A stretch of DNA of 31,923 bases from JBOFDK01 sp051656485 (GTDB taxonomy: Bacteria; Bacillota; Clostridia; Lachnospirales; Cellulosilyticaceae): positions 1 through 31,923 of the forward strand of contig JBOGBZ010000074.1 in assembly GCA_051656485.1 (NCBI GenBank), in the 5' to 3' direction. The notes beneath the pieces were generated by a model. The model did no database searches, was not told where the DNA came from, and saw only the letters and a list, made by a program, of their open reading frames with translations. Shown piece after piece: positions 1-6,713 of the stretch. Both the position numbers and the translations under genes were made by a program. Every line of letters begins with the position of its first letter. The first letter of the stretch is position 1.

Positions 1-1
1 T

Positions 2-166
2 TTAGGGGAGTTTAGAAATGATGCAAATACGGAATCTTTACATTTATCTAATCAAGGGTTTAGGGGAATAAAAGTAACAAAGAATTACTCCCGGAGTAAT
101 ATCATTTATATTACTCGTCCGTTCTTATGTATATTAACATTTGATTATGAACATTATTTGTACTAA
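2..166 (+). CDS. possible 3' end of a gene cut by the window edge
   Basis: Frame 2 is open from the first base to a TAA at 164-166, giving 54 residues that begin LGEFRNDANTES and end YEHYLY. I do not recognise the protein. An open run of this length can occur by chance in DNA this AT-rich, so this is only a candidate. The rest of 167-436 holds no gene that I can see. Confidence 0.2.
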   Translation, partial: LGEFRNDANTESLHLSNQGFRGIKVTKNYSRSNIIYITRPFLCILTFDYEHYLY

Positions 167-396
167 TTGTAAATAAACTGTTAACTAAATCGGTTTCGCA
201 CCTTTTTTCGACTTTTTTCCCCTTATGTTTATAGTAGTTTTAACCTAGATTGCTATTCCATTTTGGTTGTATCTATCTATTTTTTATTCTAGATATCATC
301 ATAATAACCAATATTTTACATGCTTTTTCTACACTTTTTCCATCCTATGTACTCTAAAACACTTCGAAACCTCAAAATCGAGGGTTTTTTATATAA

Positions 397-430
397 CAAA
401 AAACCCTCGGAACATTACATTCCGAAGGTT
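397..430 (-). terminator. terminator of the tRNA-Leu transcript
   Basis: On the minus strand a stem of about nine pairs (CCTTCGGAA with TTCCGAGGG, loop TGTAATG) is followed by TTTTTT directly downstream of the tRNA. The CGAGGG plus T-run end is repeated in inverted orientation at 379-390, so a second, overlapping hairpin can act on plus-strand transcription. Confidence 0.8.
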
Positions 431-436
431 AACTTA

Positions 437-519
437 TGCGATTGGGGGGACTCGAACCCCCAAGGTCTAGGACCACTAGATCCTTAGTCTAGCGCGTATG
501 CCAATTCCGCCACAATCGC
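437..519 (-). tRNA. tRNA-Leu (anticodon AAG)
   Basis: The minus strand folds into a class II tRNA. The acceptor stem is GCGATTG/CAATCGC, the D stem GCG/CGC, and the anticodon stem CTAGA/TCTAG with loop CTAAGGA. The variable arm is long (GGTC/GACC), and the T stem GGGGG/CCCCC encloses TTCGAGT. U33 is present and loop positions 34-36 read AAG, which decodes CUU leucine codons. CCA is not encoded; the base after the acceptor stem (437) is the A discriminator. Adenosine at position 34 is unusual in bacteria and implies deamination to inosine. Confidence 0.93.
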
Positions 520-544
520 GTATTAAGTTTTTAAGACAATACCT

Positions 545-573
545 ATTATATATAAATATAGGACTTTTGTCAA
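545..573 (-). promoter_or_regulatory. consensus sigma-A promoter of tRNA-Leu
   Basis: TTGACA (568-573) and TATAAT (545-550) are separated by exactly 17 bp on the minus strand. Transcription would start near 538, about 20 bases before the tRNA. The -35 box lies only 4 bp past the stop codon of the zinc-ribbon gene, so the tRNA is transcribed independently of it. Confidence 0.88.
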
Positions 574-577
574 GCAC

Positions 578-733
578 TTATTTTTCTTCTTTTTGTATTT
601 TGTCATTTTCTTCTATTCGACTTTTAGAGATAAGCTTCTTACAGTTATTACAGAAATACGTACTAGAACCACATGCATTTACTTTTTCTACTTGCTGCTG
701 CCCGCATTCAGGACACATATACCTTTCTTTCAT
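578..733 (-). CDS. 51-aa zinc-ribbon protein
   Basis: A short gene begins at ATG 731-733 with an AGGTG ribosome-binding site six bases upstream. It encodes a 51-residue protein with two CxxC knuckles, CPEC (residues 7-10) and CNNC (28-31). This spacing fits one zinc ribbon that binds a single Zn(II). The C-terminal third is charged (Lys/Glu-rich) and probably flexible. Small stand-alone zinc ribbons often bind nucleic acid or act as adaptors, but nothing here fixes a partner. A TATAAT at 772-777 could be its -10 box, although no good -35 is visible. The two knuckles, the start context and the in-frame stop make it a real gene in my view, despite its size. Confidence 0.72.
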   Translation of the reverse strand: MKERYMCPECGQQQVEKVNACGSSTYFCNNCKKLISKSRIEENDKIQKEEK

Positions 734-869
734 TTTATCACCTACTTTCTATACTTATTATTTCTACCTTTATTATATCTCTTTTGCTTAATTTTGCTAC
801 TATTTGTCTATATTTAAAGTATGTCCTATGTTAGAATAAATATAACACTTACATACAGGAGGTATGCCC

Positions 870-2132
870 TTGAACAAGTACTGGGATTCTAAATACTTAA
901 AAATTGCACTTTATACACTGTTAGTCATCTGCATTAGTATCTTTACTTATAGAGCGTCGTCTAATACAGATAATATTTTACCTCATCTCTACTCAGGTTT
1001 CAAAAGCTTTATTAATATCTTTACCCCTATTCTTTATGGACTTCTTATTGCTTATCTTATGAATCCAATCATGAGTTTCTTTGAAAAATACCTCATTAAA
1101 TGGTCAAAACCTCAATTGCCTCATCATTTTAAGCGTATTCGTATTCTCTGTATTATCATTGTGTATTTATGTTTATTTAGTACACTTTTCTTTTCTATCA
1201 AATTCCTCGTGCCAGAGATATTCGAAAACCTTAAGATACTGGCTACCAATGCACCACTTTATATTAATGCATGTAAGAATGCCATCATACAACTGGAAGA
1301 AACCATTGCTGCTAATATTAATTTTCCAGAAGTTCAAACTATCATCAAGCAAGTACTTGATCCAACTGTCATTTCAAGTTTCTTTAATGTTTCTAACATT
1401 TCATCTTTGATTGATAGCATAATCTCTAGCGCTATGAGTTTTACAGGCATCATCCTTGACCTCGTTATTGGCTTTGTCATTGCGATTTATGCTCTCATGC
1501 AAAAAGAAACTTTTGTTAATGGTAGTAAACGCTTAACCTATGCAGTGCTAAAGCAGTCTATCGCTCAGAAAATTATCGATTTCACCGGAGAAGCTCACCA
1601 TACCATCACCAAGTTTTTCGTGGGTAAATCTCTCGACTCTTTAATCATTGGTGTGATGTGTTTTATCGGTTTATCACTTTTCGGAAACCCTTATGCACTT
1701 CTTCTTGCATTGATTGTAGGTATCTCTAATATGATTCCTTATTTTGGTCCGTTTATTGGTGCCATTCCTGCAGTAGCACTTACTTTATTTGAAGGATTTA
1801 TACCAGCCTTAATCGTAGGTATCTTTATCTTATTCCTTCAACAATTTGATGGTTTATACTTAGGACCTAAAATCCTTGGAGATTCCATCGGTATTACACC
1901 ATTTTGGATTATATCAGCTATCACTATCGGTGGTGCTTTATGGGGCCCTCTAGGTATGTTCTTTGCTTCACCTATACTAGCTGTTATCTTATCAACCATC
2001 AACAAATGGGTGGATCGAAAGCTCTCTCACAAAGCCATTGAGCTACCAAAACTTTCTCCTGATGAGATCATTCCTACCCCTATCAAGTCAACGCCATCCA
2101 TAACATTATTTAAATCCAAACATAAAAAATAA
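870..2132 (+). CDS. AI-2E family transporter (UPF0118)
   Basis: This is a polytopic membrane protein of about 420 residues from the AI-2E/UPF0118 family. Members export autoinducer-2 or act as Na+/H+-type antiporters, and the substrate here is unknown. Hydrophobic segments lie near residues 13-30, 45-65 and 95-115, with more in the C-terminal half. The family signature is clear near the C-terminus: GPKILGDSIGITPFW followed by a glycine-rich helix, GGALWGPLGMF. An in-frame ATG at 864 sits one base from the AGGAGG at 857-862, too close for initiation. The TTG at 870, seven bases from it, is the better start. The gene is monocistronic and ends at a terminator shared with the convergent trxA. Confidence 0.88.
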   Translation: MNKYWDSKYLKIALYTLLVICISIFTYRASSNTDNILPHLYSGFKSFINIFTPILYGLLIAYLMNPIMSFFEKYLIKWSKPQLPHHFKRIRILCIIIVYLCLFSTLFFSIKFLVPEIFENLKILATNAPLYINACKNAIIQLEETIAANINFPEVQTIIKQVLDPTVISSFFNVSNISSLIDSIISSAMSFTGIILDLVIGFVIAIYALMQKETFVNGSKRLTYAVLKQSIAQKIIDFTGEAHHTITKFFVGKSLDSLIIGVMCFIGLSLFGNPYALLLALIVGISNMIPYFGPFIGAIPAVALTLFEGFIPALIVGIFILFLQQFDGLYLGPKILGDSIGITPFWIISAITIGGALWGPLGMFFASPILAVILSTINKWVDRKLSHKAIELPKLSPDEIIPTPIKSTPSITLFKSKHKK

Positions 2133-2166
2133 AAGTGCAACCTAAGTTGCACTTTTATTTTTTTTA
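2131..2166. terminator. bidirectional terminator between the AI-2E transporter and trxA
   Basis: AAAAGTGCAA and TTGCACTTTT form a 10-bp stem with loop CCTAAG. It is followed by a T-rich run on the plus strand and by A-derived Ts on the minus strand. It serves both convergent genes. Confidence 0.88.
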
Positions 2167-2481
2167 TAATGCTTTATTAATTTTTTCTTCTAATACAGCT
2201 TTTGGTAAAGCGCCTACGATTGTATCTACTACTTCTCCACCTTTAATAACAAGGATTGTAGGAATACTCATAATGTTATACTTTGAAGCAATGCCTCTAT
2301 TTTCGTCTGTGTTTACTTTGCCTATTTTAGCTTTTCCTTCATATTGAACACTTAGTTCATCTATAATAGGAGACATCATCTTACATGGTCCACACCAGTC
2401 CGCATAAAAGTCTACCACTACCGGAATATTTGATTGTAATGCTTCTTCAGCAAAGTTTGCATCTGTAAATTGAAATGCCAT
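2164..2481 (-). CDS. trxA: thioredoxin
   Basis: This is a thioredoxin of 105 residues, the usual length. It reduces protein disulfides in the cytoplasm using electrons from thioredoxin reductase. The active site WCGPCK is near residues 29-34, preceded by VVDFYADWCG. The cis-proline loop (MSIPT) and the C-terminal VGALPK region are intact. The chosen ATG (2479-2481) lies seven bases after AAAGGAGG. An upstream in-frame ATG would add nine residues (MQYIKGGQK) that overlap the ribosome-binding site, so I reject it. It has its own promoter at 2534-2562 and no operon partner. Confidence 0.97.
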   Translation of the reverse strand: MAFQFTDANFAEEALQSNIPVVVDFYADWCGPCKMMSPIIDELSVQYEGKAKIGKVNTDENRGIASKYNIMSIPTILVIKGGEVVDTIVGALPKAVLEEKINKAL

Positions 2482-2533
2482 TTTTTGTCCTCCTTTAATA
2501 TATTGCAATATTATAATATTATACTATATCAAA

Positions 2534-2562
2534 AGTATAATACATCTTATTGTACTTTTCAA
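2534..2562 (-). promoter_or_regulatory. sigma-A promoter of trxA
   Basis: TTGAAA (2557-2562) and TATACT (2534-2539) lie 17 bp apart on the minus strand. Transcription would start about 45 bases before the trxA start codon. Confidence 0.75.
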
Positions 2563-2613
2563 GATTTGGTCAAAGAGTTTTTCTTTTTTTAGTATGACTT
2601 TATCTGATTAGCA

Positions 2614-2823
2614 CTATTCATTCTTTTTCATTTTAGGGAGTGACATGTGCTGCATCTTTTCTCCAATATATTCATCAATCTCATTAAGAGCACTTTTAAC
2701 TTTCGTTGTGGATGAATCTTGTACATTACTCTCCGTAGTTTTGATTGGTTTATTACTCTTTTTTCTTTCTTGATCATACAAGAAATTTTTCAACTTATAC
2801 TGTACTTTTTGCTGCAATTTCAT
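2614..2823 (-). CDS. small basic protein of unknown function
   Basis: This gene encodes a 69-residue, lysine-rich, soluble protein (MKLQQKVQYKLKNFLYDQE...). It has no cysteine, no membrane segment and no domain I recognise. The N-terminal 20 residues and the region SALNEIDEYIGEKM look helical, with a polar Ser/Thr-rich linker between them. The ATG has a GAGGTG ribosome-binding site about six bases upstream. The gene follows trmB by 57 bp on the same strand and probably shares its transcript, but nothing ties its function to tRNA methylation. Confidence 0.65.
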   Translation of the reverse strand: MKLQQKVQYKLKNFLYDQERKKSNKPIKTTESNVQDSSTTKVKSALNEIDEYIGEKMQHMSLPKMKKNE

Positions 2824-2879
2824 TTTTTCACCTCATTATAGCCATCTCTTACCAATATATGAAGTGCCTGCTTAAATTG

Positions 2880-3521
2880 TTATCGTTTCGGTACAGCTTC
2901 AAGTCTATTAATCGTAAAACCTAATTCTGAGAACTTCTTCTCATATTCAGTCATGATGTTATCTTCCATTCCACTGTTATGAAGATCAAGGGTTACATTC
3001 TTCATTTGCCATCCTTCTAAAGAGAACTCTTCTATAGAAGAGGCGAATAACCCCTTGTTATCTGTTTTGAAGTGTAATTCTCCTTGTGTATCTAAGATAC
3101 ATGCATATTTTCTTAAGAATTCACGATAAGTTAATCGTCTATGTGCCTGTCTGTTTTTTGGCCATGGATCGGAGAAATTAAGATACATTCTTCCTACTTC
3201 TCCATCTTCAAAGATGTCTCTACATTCTGCTACATCCACAAATAAGAAACAAAGATTTTCTGGTACATCTTCTTTATTAGCTTTTTTGCATGCTTTATAA
3301 ACGACTGTCTCCGCTCTTTCTGCTGCTATATAATTAACATTTGGATTTCTTCTAGCAAGCTCTGTGATAAAGCCTCCTTTTCCACATCCGAATTCTACAT
3401 GGATTGGATTGTCATTACCAAAGAATGCTTTCCACTTACCTTTCCATTCTATTGGGTTCTTAATTACTCTATCATCATTTTCTAGATATTCAGCTGCTCT
3501 AGGGTCTCTTCTTAATCTCAT
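2880..3521 (-). CDS. trmB: tRNA (guanine-N7-)-methyltransferase
   Basis: TrmB uses S-adenosylmethionine to methylate N7 of G46 in the variable loop of tRNAs. The protein is about 213 residues, normal for the bacterial family. Visible features are the SAM-binding motif VEFGCGKGGF, the family signature DPWPKNRQAHRRL and the motif LHFKTDN. The start was moved to the second ATG (MRLRRDPRAAEYL). The first ATG directly abuts GAAGGA with no spacer, whereas the second lies six bases away and matches the usual MRLR N-terminus. The 69-residue gene follows it and may be cotranscribed. Confidence 0.96.
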   Translation of the reverse strand: MRLRRDPRAAEYLENDDRVIKNPIEWKGKWKAFFGNDNPIHVEFGCGKGGFITELARRNPNVNYIAAERAETVVYKACKKANKEDVPENLCFLFVDVAECRDIFEDGEVGRMYLNFSDPWPKNRQAHRRLTYREFLRKYACILDTQGELHFKTDNKGLFASSIEEFSLEGWQMKNVTLDLHNSGMEDNIMTEYEKKFSELGFTINRLEAVPKR

Positions 3522-3616
3522 ATGCATTCCTTCACTTTCTATAACGTTTATAGTAACTACTTTCTATAGTTCTATATTTTAACATGAATCGTAATGTCCT
3601 GCATAAGTTTTTATCT

Positions 3617-3648
3617 TCAAAAAAAAGAGTGCATTGTTAATGCACCCT
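3617..3648 (-). terminator. terminator of the split DUF6128-like gene
   Basis: On the minus strand GGTGCAT pairs with ATGCACT and is followed by eight Ts. The TAA stop at 3637-3639 lies within the loop, so the hairpin overlaps the end of the coding region. Confidence 0.82.
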
Positions 3649-4038
3649 TGCTATCCAGTATCCATATGCGCCTGGTTTACTCACATTGTTTTCATCTCTA
3701 AAACGGAATCTTTCTATTTTGTCTATGGATAATATATAGCGTTGTTTTGGATCATATATATCCGGTATCCCGATATAATATTCCTCAAGCTTCCTATCTC
3801 TTCCTAATAGCAAAAACCCAAACTTATGGTAGCTTAAAGTTATGAAAGACTGTGTACACCATTCATAAGAAAATTGTTTTATAGACATGAGTTCTGCCAT
3901 AGAAAGGCGTATCCAATCTATATTTGCATCTTCTTCATTAAATGGTTGGATTGTATCCGAATACTCAAATATATCTCTTAAGCGCATTAATTTCTGCTCA
4001 TCGGATACATGTACATTTTCGTTTCTATCTTCTACCAC
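3637..4038 (-). CDS. DUF6128-like C-terminal domain, reached by a -1 frameshift
   Basis: This 133-codon frame carries a compact domain. It has a conserved-looking core (FITLSYHKFGFLLLGRD, YYIGIPDIYD) and a C-terminal PGAYGYWIARV. From memory it resembles the DUF6128 domain found at the C-terminus of clostridial proteins of unknown function. The only near-5' start is GTG at 4036-4038 with no convincing ribosome-binding site. It overlaps the upstream frame by seven bases. Going back from the GTG, the frame stays open through QSAEKQ into the A10 run at 4057-4066. A -1 shift there would give one protein of about 506 residues. It is therefore probably the second half of a single gene, either recoded, phase-variable, mutated, or split by a homopolymer sequencing error. 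Confidence 0.75.
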   Translation of the reverse strand: MVEDRNENVHVSDEQKLMRLRDIFEYSDTIQPFNEEDANIDWIRLSMAELMSIKQFSYEWCTQSFITLSYHKFGFLLLGRDRKLEEYYIGIPDIYDPKQRYILSIDKIERFRFRDENNVSKPGAYGYWIARVH

Positions 4039-5156
4039 CTGTTTCTCTGCGGATTGTTTTTTTTTTGCTTCATCTCTTCTTGCATTTTTTCTTGGATATT
4101 ATAAAGTACCTTTTCAATATCATTCAAAAAAACCTCTTGTTGCGCCGTATGCTCTTCATAACGATGTGGTTCTATATAATCTTCTACTTCTTCCTTTTCT
4201 TTATCTTGCTCTTCCCAGAAACTATCTATTTCTTCTTGTTCAGCTAATCCATCTGCTCGGTCAAGTTCATTTACACCCTGGTTAATAACCGTCTCCATCT
4301 GCACTTGAAGATCTTTATAGTCTTGATTTAATTTATCTTCTATATTACCTTTATCTAAGAATTTTTCTACTTGAGATAATACTTGGCGCTCTAATGATTC
4401 TTTTGACGCCGTTTGTGCTTGCTGACTATTAATAATTTCTTTGATTTTCTCTATAATTTCTTGTTCTACCATGCCATCCTTCACTTGAAAGCCACATTCA
4501 CACTGCACCGATGTATTTGATTCCTCGCCTGGTATAATTACAGGCCCCGGTCCCTCTCCTGGTTGTGCTGGTTCTGGCTGTGGTTTTGGCATTGGCTTAC
4601 CTTCTGGTTTTGGTTCTGGTTTTGGCATTGGCTTAACTTCTGGTTTTGGTTCTGGTTTTGGCATTGGCTTAACTTCTGGTTTTGGCATTGACTTAACTTC
4701 TGGTTTTGGTTCTGGCATTGGCATTGGTTTGACTTCTGGTTTTGTCGCTTGCTTTTTAGGTAGTGCATGCTCAATAAGGCTTGTGGTTAAGTATTTATCA
4801 CCTGTATAACCTGCCAATACGGTATCGGTATTACCAATGGTTTCACCTTCTACAATGACTACGATACAATCAATGTCTTTAGCTGTAACGCCTGACCCCT
4901 GTATATTGTTTTGATCTATTTTCCAAGTTGTTTGCTTTGTCTCTTCAGGTGCATTAATATTTCCTAATCTGATAGCCTTATTCATTTTTTTACTTACTAA
5001 GTACACCATATAAGGTTTTGCTATTTTTTCAAGATCTTGTATGTAGCATTTCACTACGCCAGGAGACGTTATCGTCACATGACCACTAGGGTGTTTCTTA
5101 TTTTTTCCATACCCCGAAACATTTTCTTCTAAACATATAAAAGTGTTTACATACAT
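4032..5156 (-). CDS. proline-rich repeat protein, N-terminal part of the split gene
   Basis: This frame has 374 codons, starting at an ATG seven bases after GAGGAG. Residues 1-130 form a globular domain (HPSGHVTITSPGVVKCYIQDL... IDCIVVIVEGETIGN) of a kind seen at the N-terminus of some clostridial proteins. Residues 137-200 are imperfect repeats of KPEVKPMPKPEP, a rigid proline-rich spacer. VQCECGF follows at about 210, and residues 225-370 are strongly acidic and probably coiled coil. The frame stops at TAG 4032-4034 just after the A10 run, with the tail KKNNPQRNRW. No signal peptide or membrane segment is visible, so it is probably cytoplasmic or spore-associated. The function is unknown. 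Confidence 0.85.
   Translation of the reverse strand: MYVNTFICLEENVSGYGKNKKHPSGHVTITSPGVVKCYIQDLEKIAKPYMVYLVSKKMNKAIRLGNINAPEETKQTTWKIDQNNIQGSGVTAKDIDCIVVIVEGETIGNTDTVLAGYTGDKYLTTSLIEHALPKKQATKPEVKPMPMPEPKPEVKSMPKPEVKPMPKPEPKPEVKPMPKPEPKPEGKPMPKPQPEPAQPGEGPGPVIIPGEESNTSVQCECGFQVKDGMVEQEIIEKIKEIINSQQAQTASKESLERQVLSQVEKFLDKGNIEDKLNQDYKDLQVQMETVINQGVNELDRADGLAEQEEIDSFWEEQDKEKEEVEDYIEPHRYEEHTAQQEVFLNDIEKVLYNIQEKMQEEMKQKKNNPQRNRW
4056..4066 (-). other. A10 run containing a -1 slippery heptamer
   Basis: In the zero frame the codons read CAA AAA AAA AAC, so the heptamer A AAA AAC occupies 4056-4062 within a ten-A run. Slipping back one base, or adding one A, leads directly into CAA TCC GCA GAG and the downstream domain. 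I see no convincing downstream stimulatory hairpin. An upstream purine-rich GAAGAGATGAAG could act as an internal Shine-Dalgarno-like element. Confidence 0.7.
4557..4748 (-). repeat. in-frame tandem repeats encoding Pro/Lys/Glu-rich spacer
   Basis: Roughly five imperfect copies of a unit of about 36 bp encode variants of PKPEVKPMPKPE. Shorter 18-bp sub-units are mixed in. Such repeats can change copy number by slippage, so spacer length is likely to vary between strains. Confidence 0.85.
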
Positions 5157-5242
5157 AATATACTCCTCTTTTCTAGTACAAACTTAGTTCATATATATGA
5201 AAACTTCGAAAGGAATATACCTGTAACCCTGTATTTCTCTGC

Positions 5243-5277
5243 ACAAAAAAACTACCTCATTCAAAATGAGGTAGTTT
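5243..5277 (-). terminator. terminator of ridA
   Basis: A 12-bp perfect stem (AACTACCTCATT with AATGAGGTAGTT) with a three-base loop is followed on the minus strand by seven Ts just past the ridA stop codon. Confidence 0.92.
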
Positions 5278-5292
5278 CAGATGTATGATTTA

Positions 5293-5673
5293 TTATTTTA
5301 AAAGAGCAATCGCTTCGATTTCTACTTTAGCAGCTTTTGGAAGTTTTGCAATTTCAATAGCACTTCTAGCTGGGAATGGCTCTTTGAAGTATTGTGCGTA
5401 AATTTCATTTACAGCTACGAAATCATTGATATCATCAAGGAATACTGTTGTTTTAACAACGTTTTCGATACAGCTTCCTGCTTCTTCTAAGATAGCAATA
5501 AGGTTTTTGCATGCTTGGTGTGCTTGCTCTTGTACTGTCTCGCCTAATTCCATTGTCTCAGGATCCATACCTAATTGTCCTGAAGTAAATACCATTTCTC
5601 CTGCGATAACTGCTTGTGAGTATGGGCCGATTGCTTGTGGTGCTTTAGCTGTTGCTACGATTTTCTTGTTCAT
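5293..5673 (-). CDS. ridA: RidA family enamine/imine deaminase
   Basis: RidA hydrolyses reactive enamine/imine intermediates such as 2-aminoacrylate, made by PLP-dependent dehydratases, and so protects PLP enzymes. The protein is 126 residues and acts as a cytoplasmic trimer. The signature is the C-terminal PARSAIEIAKLPKAAKVEIEAIA, which includes the substrate-binding Arg, plus the N-terminal APQAIGPYSQAV. The ATG (5671-5673) follows AGGAGG by seven bases. An upstream in-frame ATG would place ten extra residues over the ribosome-binding site and is rejected. Confidence 0.96.
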   Translation of the reverse strand: MNKKIVATAKAPQAIGPYSQAVIAGEMVFTSGQLGMDPETMELGETVQEQAHQACKNLIAILEEAGSCIENVVKTTVFLDDINDFVAVNEIYAQYFKEPFPARSAIEIAKLPKAAKVEIEAIALLK

Positions 5674-5757
5674 TTGTCTTCCTCCTACTGGATAAATATT
5701 CATTTATTACATTATCACATTTCTCTAATTTTTGCACTCTTTTTTTAGTAATTATGA

Positions 5758-6627
5758 CTATCCTCTATGTGCATCGATGTAATCTGATAACATAGCGAAT
5801 CTTTCTAATGAAAGAGTCTCTCCTCTTGTGTTGCTTCCAATGCCACTTTCGTCCAGCATCTCTTTTAACTGGTCTTTCGCAACCCCTAGGTCACCATTTG
5901 CCATAAGGGTATTAAGCAATGTCTTTCTTCTTTGCGAGAAGGCTGCTCTGATGATTTTTAGAAGCTGTGCTTTGTTTTGTACATCTACTGGTGGCTTTTC
6001 ATGAAGTGTCAGCTTAATAACGGCTGAATCTACATTTGGTCGTGGCATAAAGCAATTCTGTGGTACGTTAGCCACTAAATACGTCTCTGCATAGTAGTTA
6101 ATAGATACAGTAATAGCTCCGTACTGCTTGCTTCCTGGCCCAGAAGCTAGTCTATCTGCTACTTCCTTCTGCACCATAACCGTAATGCTTTCTATTGGCA
6201 ATTCATGCTCTAGTAATGCCATAATGATAGGTGTCGTAATATAGTATGGCAAGTTTGCTACAACTTTTATACGCTTATTAGGCGATTCCTTCGCGATAAG
6301 TTCTCTTAAGTCTACCTTTAATACATCTTGATGAATCAGATTAAAGTTTGGTTCATTTCCGAATTGCTCTGTCAGAATAGGAATGAGCTGATTATCGATT
6401 TCGATTGAAATAACTTTGCCTGCATTTTCAATTAAGGCTTGCGTTACACTACCAATTCCTGGTCCAATCTCTATGACACAGTCCTCTTTCGTAATATCTG
6501 CCGCTCTGATGATTTTATCTAATACGTGAGGATCTATAAGAAAGTTTTGTCCGAATTTCTTTTGGAATACAAATGGGTATTTATTGAGTACTGCTTTTGT
6601 ACCTTCTGCTGTTGCGATCTTTTGCAT
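5758..6627 (-). CDS. rsmA: 16S rRNA dimethyladenosine transferase RsmA/KsgA
   Basis: RsmA dimethylates A1518 and A1519 (E. coli numbering) in helix 45 of 16S rRNA using SAM, a late step in small-subunit assembly. The protein is 289 residues. Motifs in order are KKFGQNFL near the N-terminus, the SAM site IEIGPGIGSVT, the catalytic NLPYYIT and the C-terminal FSQRRKTL. The start (ATG 6625-6627) is six bases after AAGGAGTG. The longer frame begins 15 codons upstream with no ribosome-binding site. It lies downstream of the YabE-like gene, but a hairpin and a possible promoter separate them. Confidence 0.97.
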   Translation of the reverse strand: MQKIATAEGTKAVLNKYPFVFQKKFGQNFLIDPHVLDKIIRAADITKEDCVIEIGPGIGSVTQALIENAGKVISIEIDNQLIPILTEQFGNEPNFNLIHQDVLKVDLRELIAKESPNKRIKVVANLPYYITTPIIMALLEHELPIESITVMVQKEVADRLASGPGSKQYGAITVSINYYAETYLVANVPQNCFMPRPNVDSAVIKLTLHEKPPVDVQNKAQLLKIIRAAFSQRRKTLLNTLMANGDLGVAKDQLKEMLDESGIGSNTRGETLSLERFAMLSDYIDAHRG

Positions 6628-6649
6628 AGTTTTCACTCCTTCTTGGTGT

Positions 6650-6664
6650 ATCATACCATAAATA
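6650..6664 (-). promoter_or_regulatory. possible extended -10 promoter of rsmA
   Basis: The minus strand has TG-G-TATGAT (-10 box 6650-6655), an extended -10 pattern, with only a weak -35. It would give a leader of about 16 bases, just enough for the ribosome-binding site. It lies after the hairpin that closes the upstream gene. Confidence 0.35.
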
Positions 6665-6672
6665 AATAACAA

Positions 6673-6705
6673 ACTAAAGGGACTGCTATAAAACAGTCCC
6701 TTTAG
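6673..6705 (-). terminator. hairpin after the YabE-like gene
   Basis: CTAAAGGGACTG and CAGTCCCTTTAG form a 12-bp perfect stem immediately after the stop codon. The following T tract (TTTGTTATTT) is interrupted, so termination may be partial and allow read-through into rsmA. Confidence 0.7.
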
Positions 6706-6713
6706 CCTTATGT

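Noticed and set aside
498..817. Plus-strand frames of 97 and 74 codons
   Set aside because: They are Phe/Leu/Tyr-rich, overlap the tRNA or the zinc-ribbon gene, and lack start signals.
4557..4748. Possible CRISPR-like array
   Set aside because: The repeats are contiguous, imperfect and in frame with a coding region. There are no unique spacers and no cas genes.
4538..4774. Minus-strand 78-codon frame rich in Gln and Asn
   Set aside because: It is the out-of-frame reading of the proline-rich repeats. Its low-complexity composition comes from the repeat unit, and it has no ribosome-binding site.
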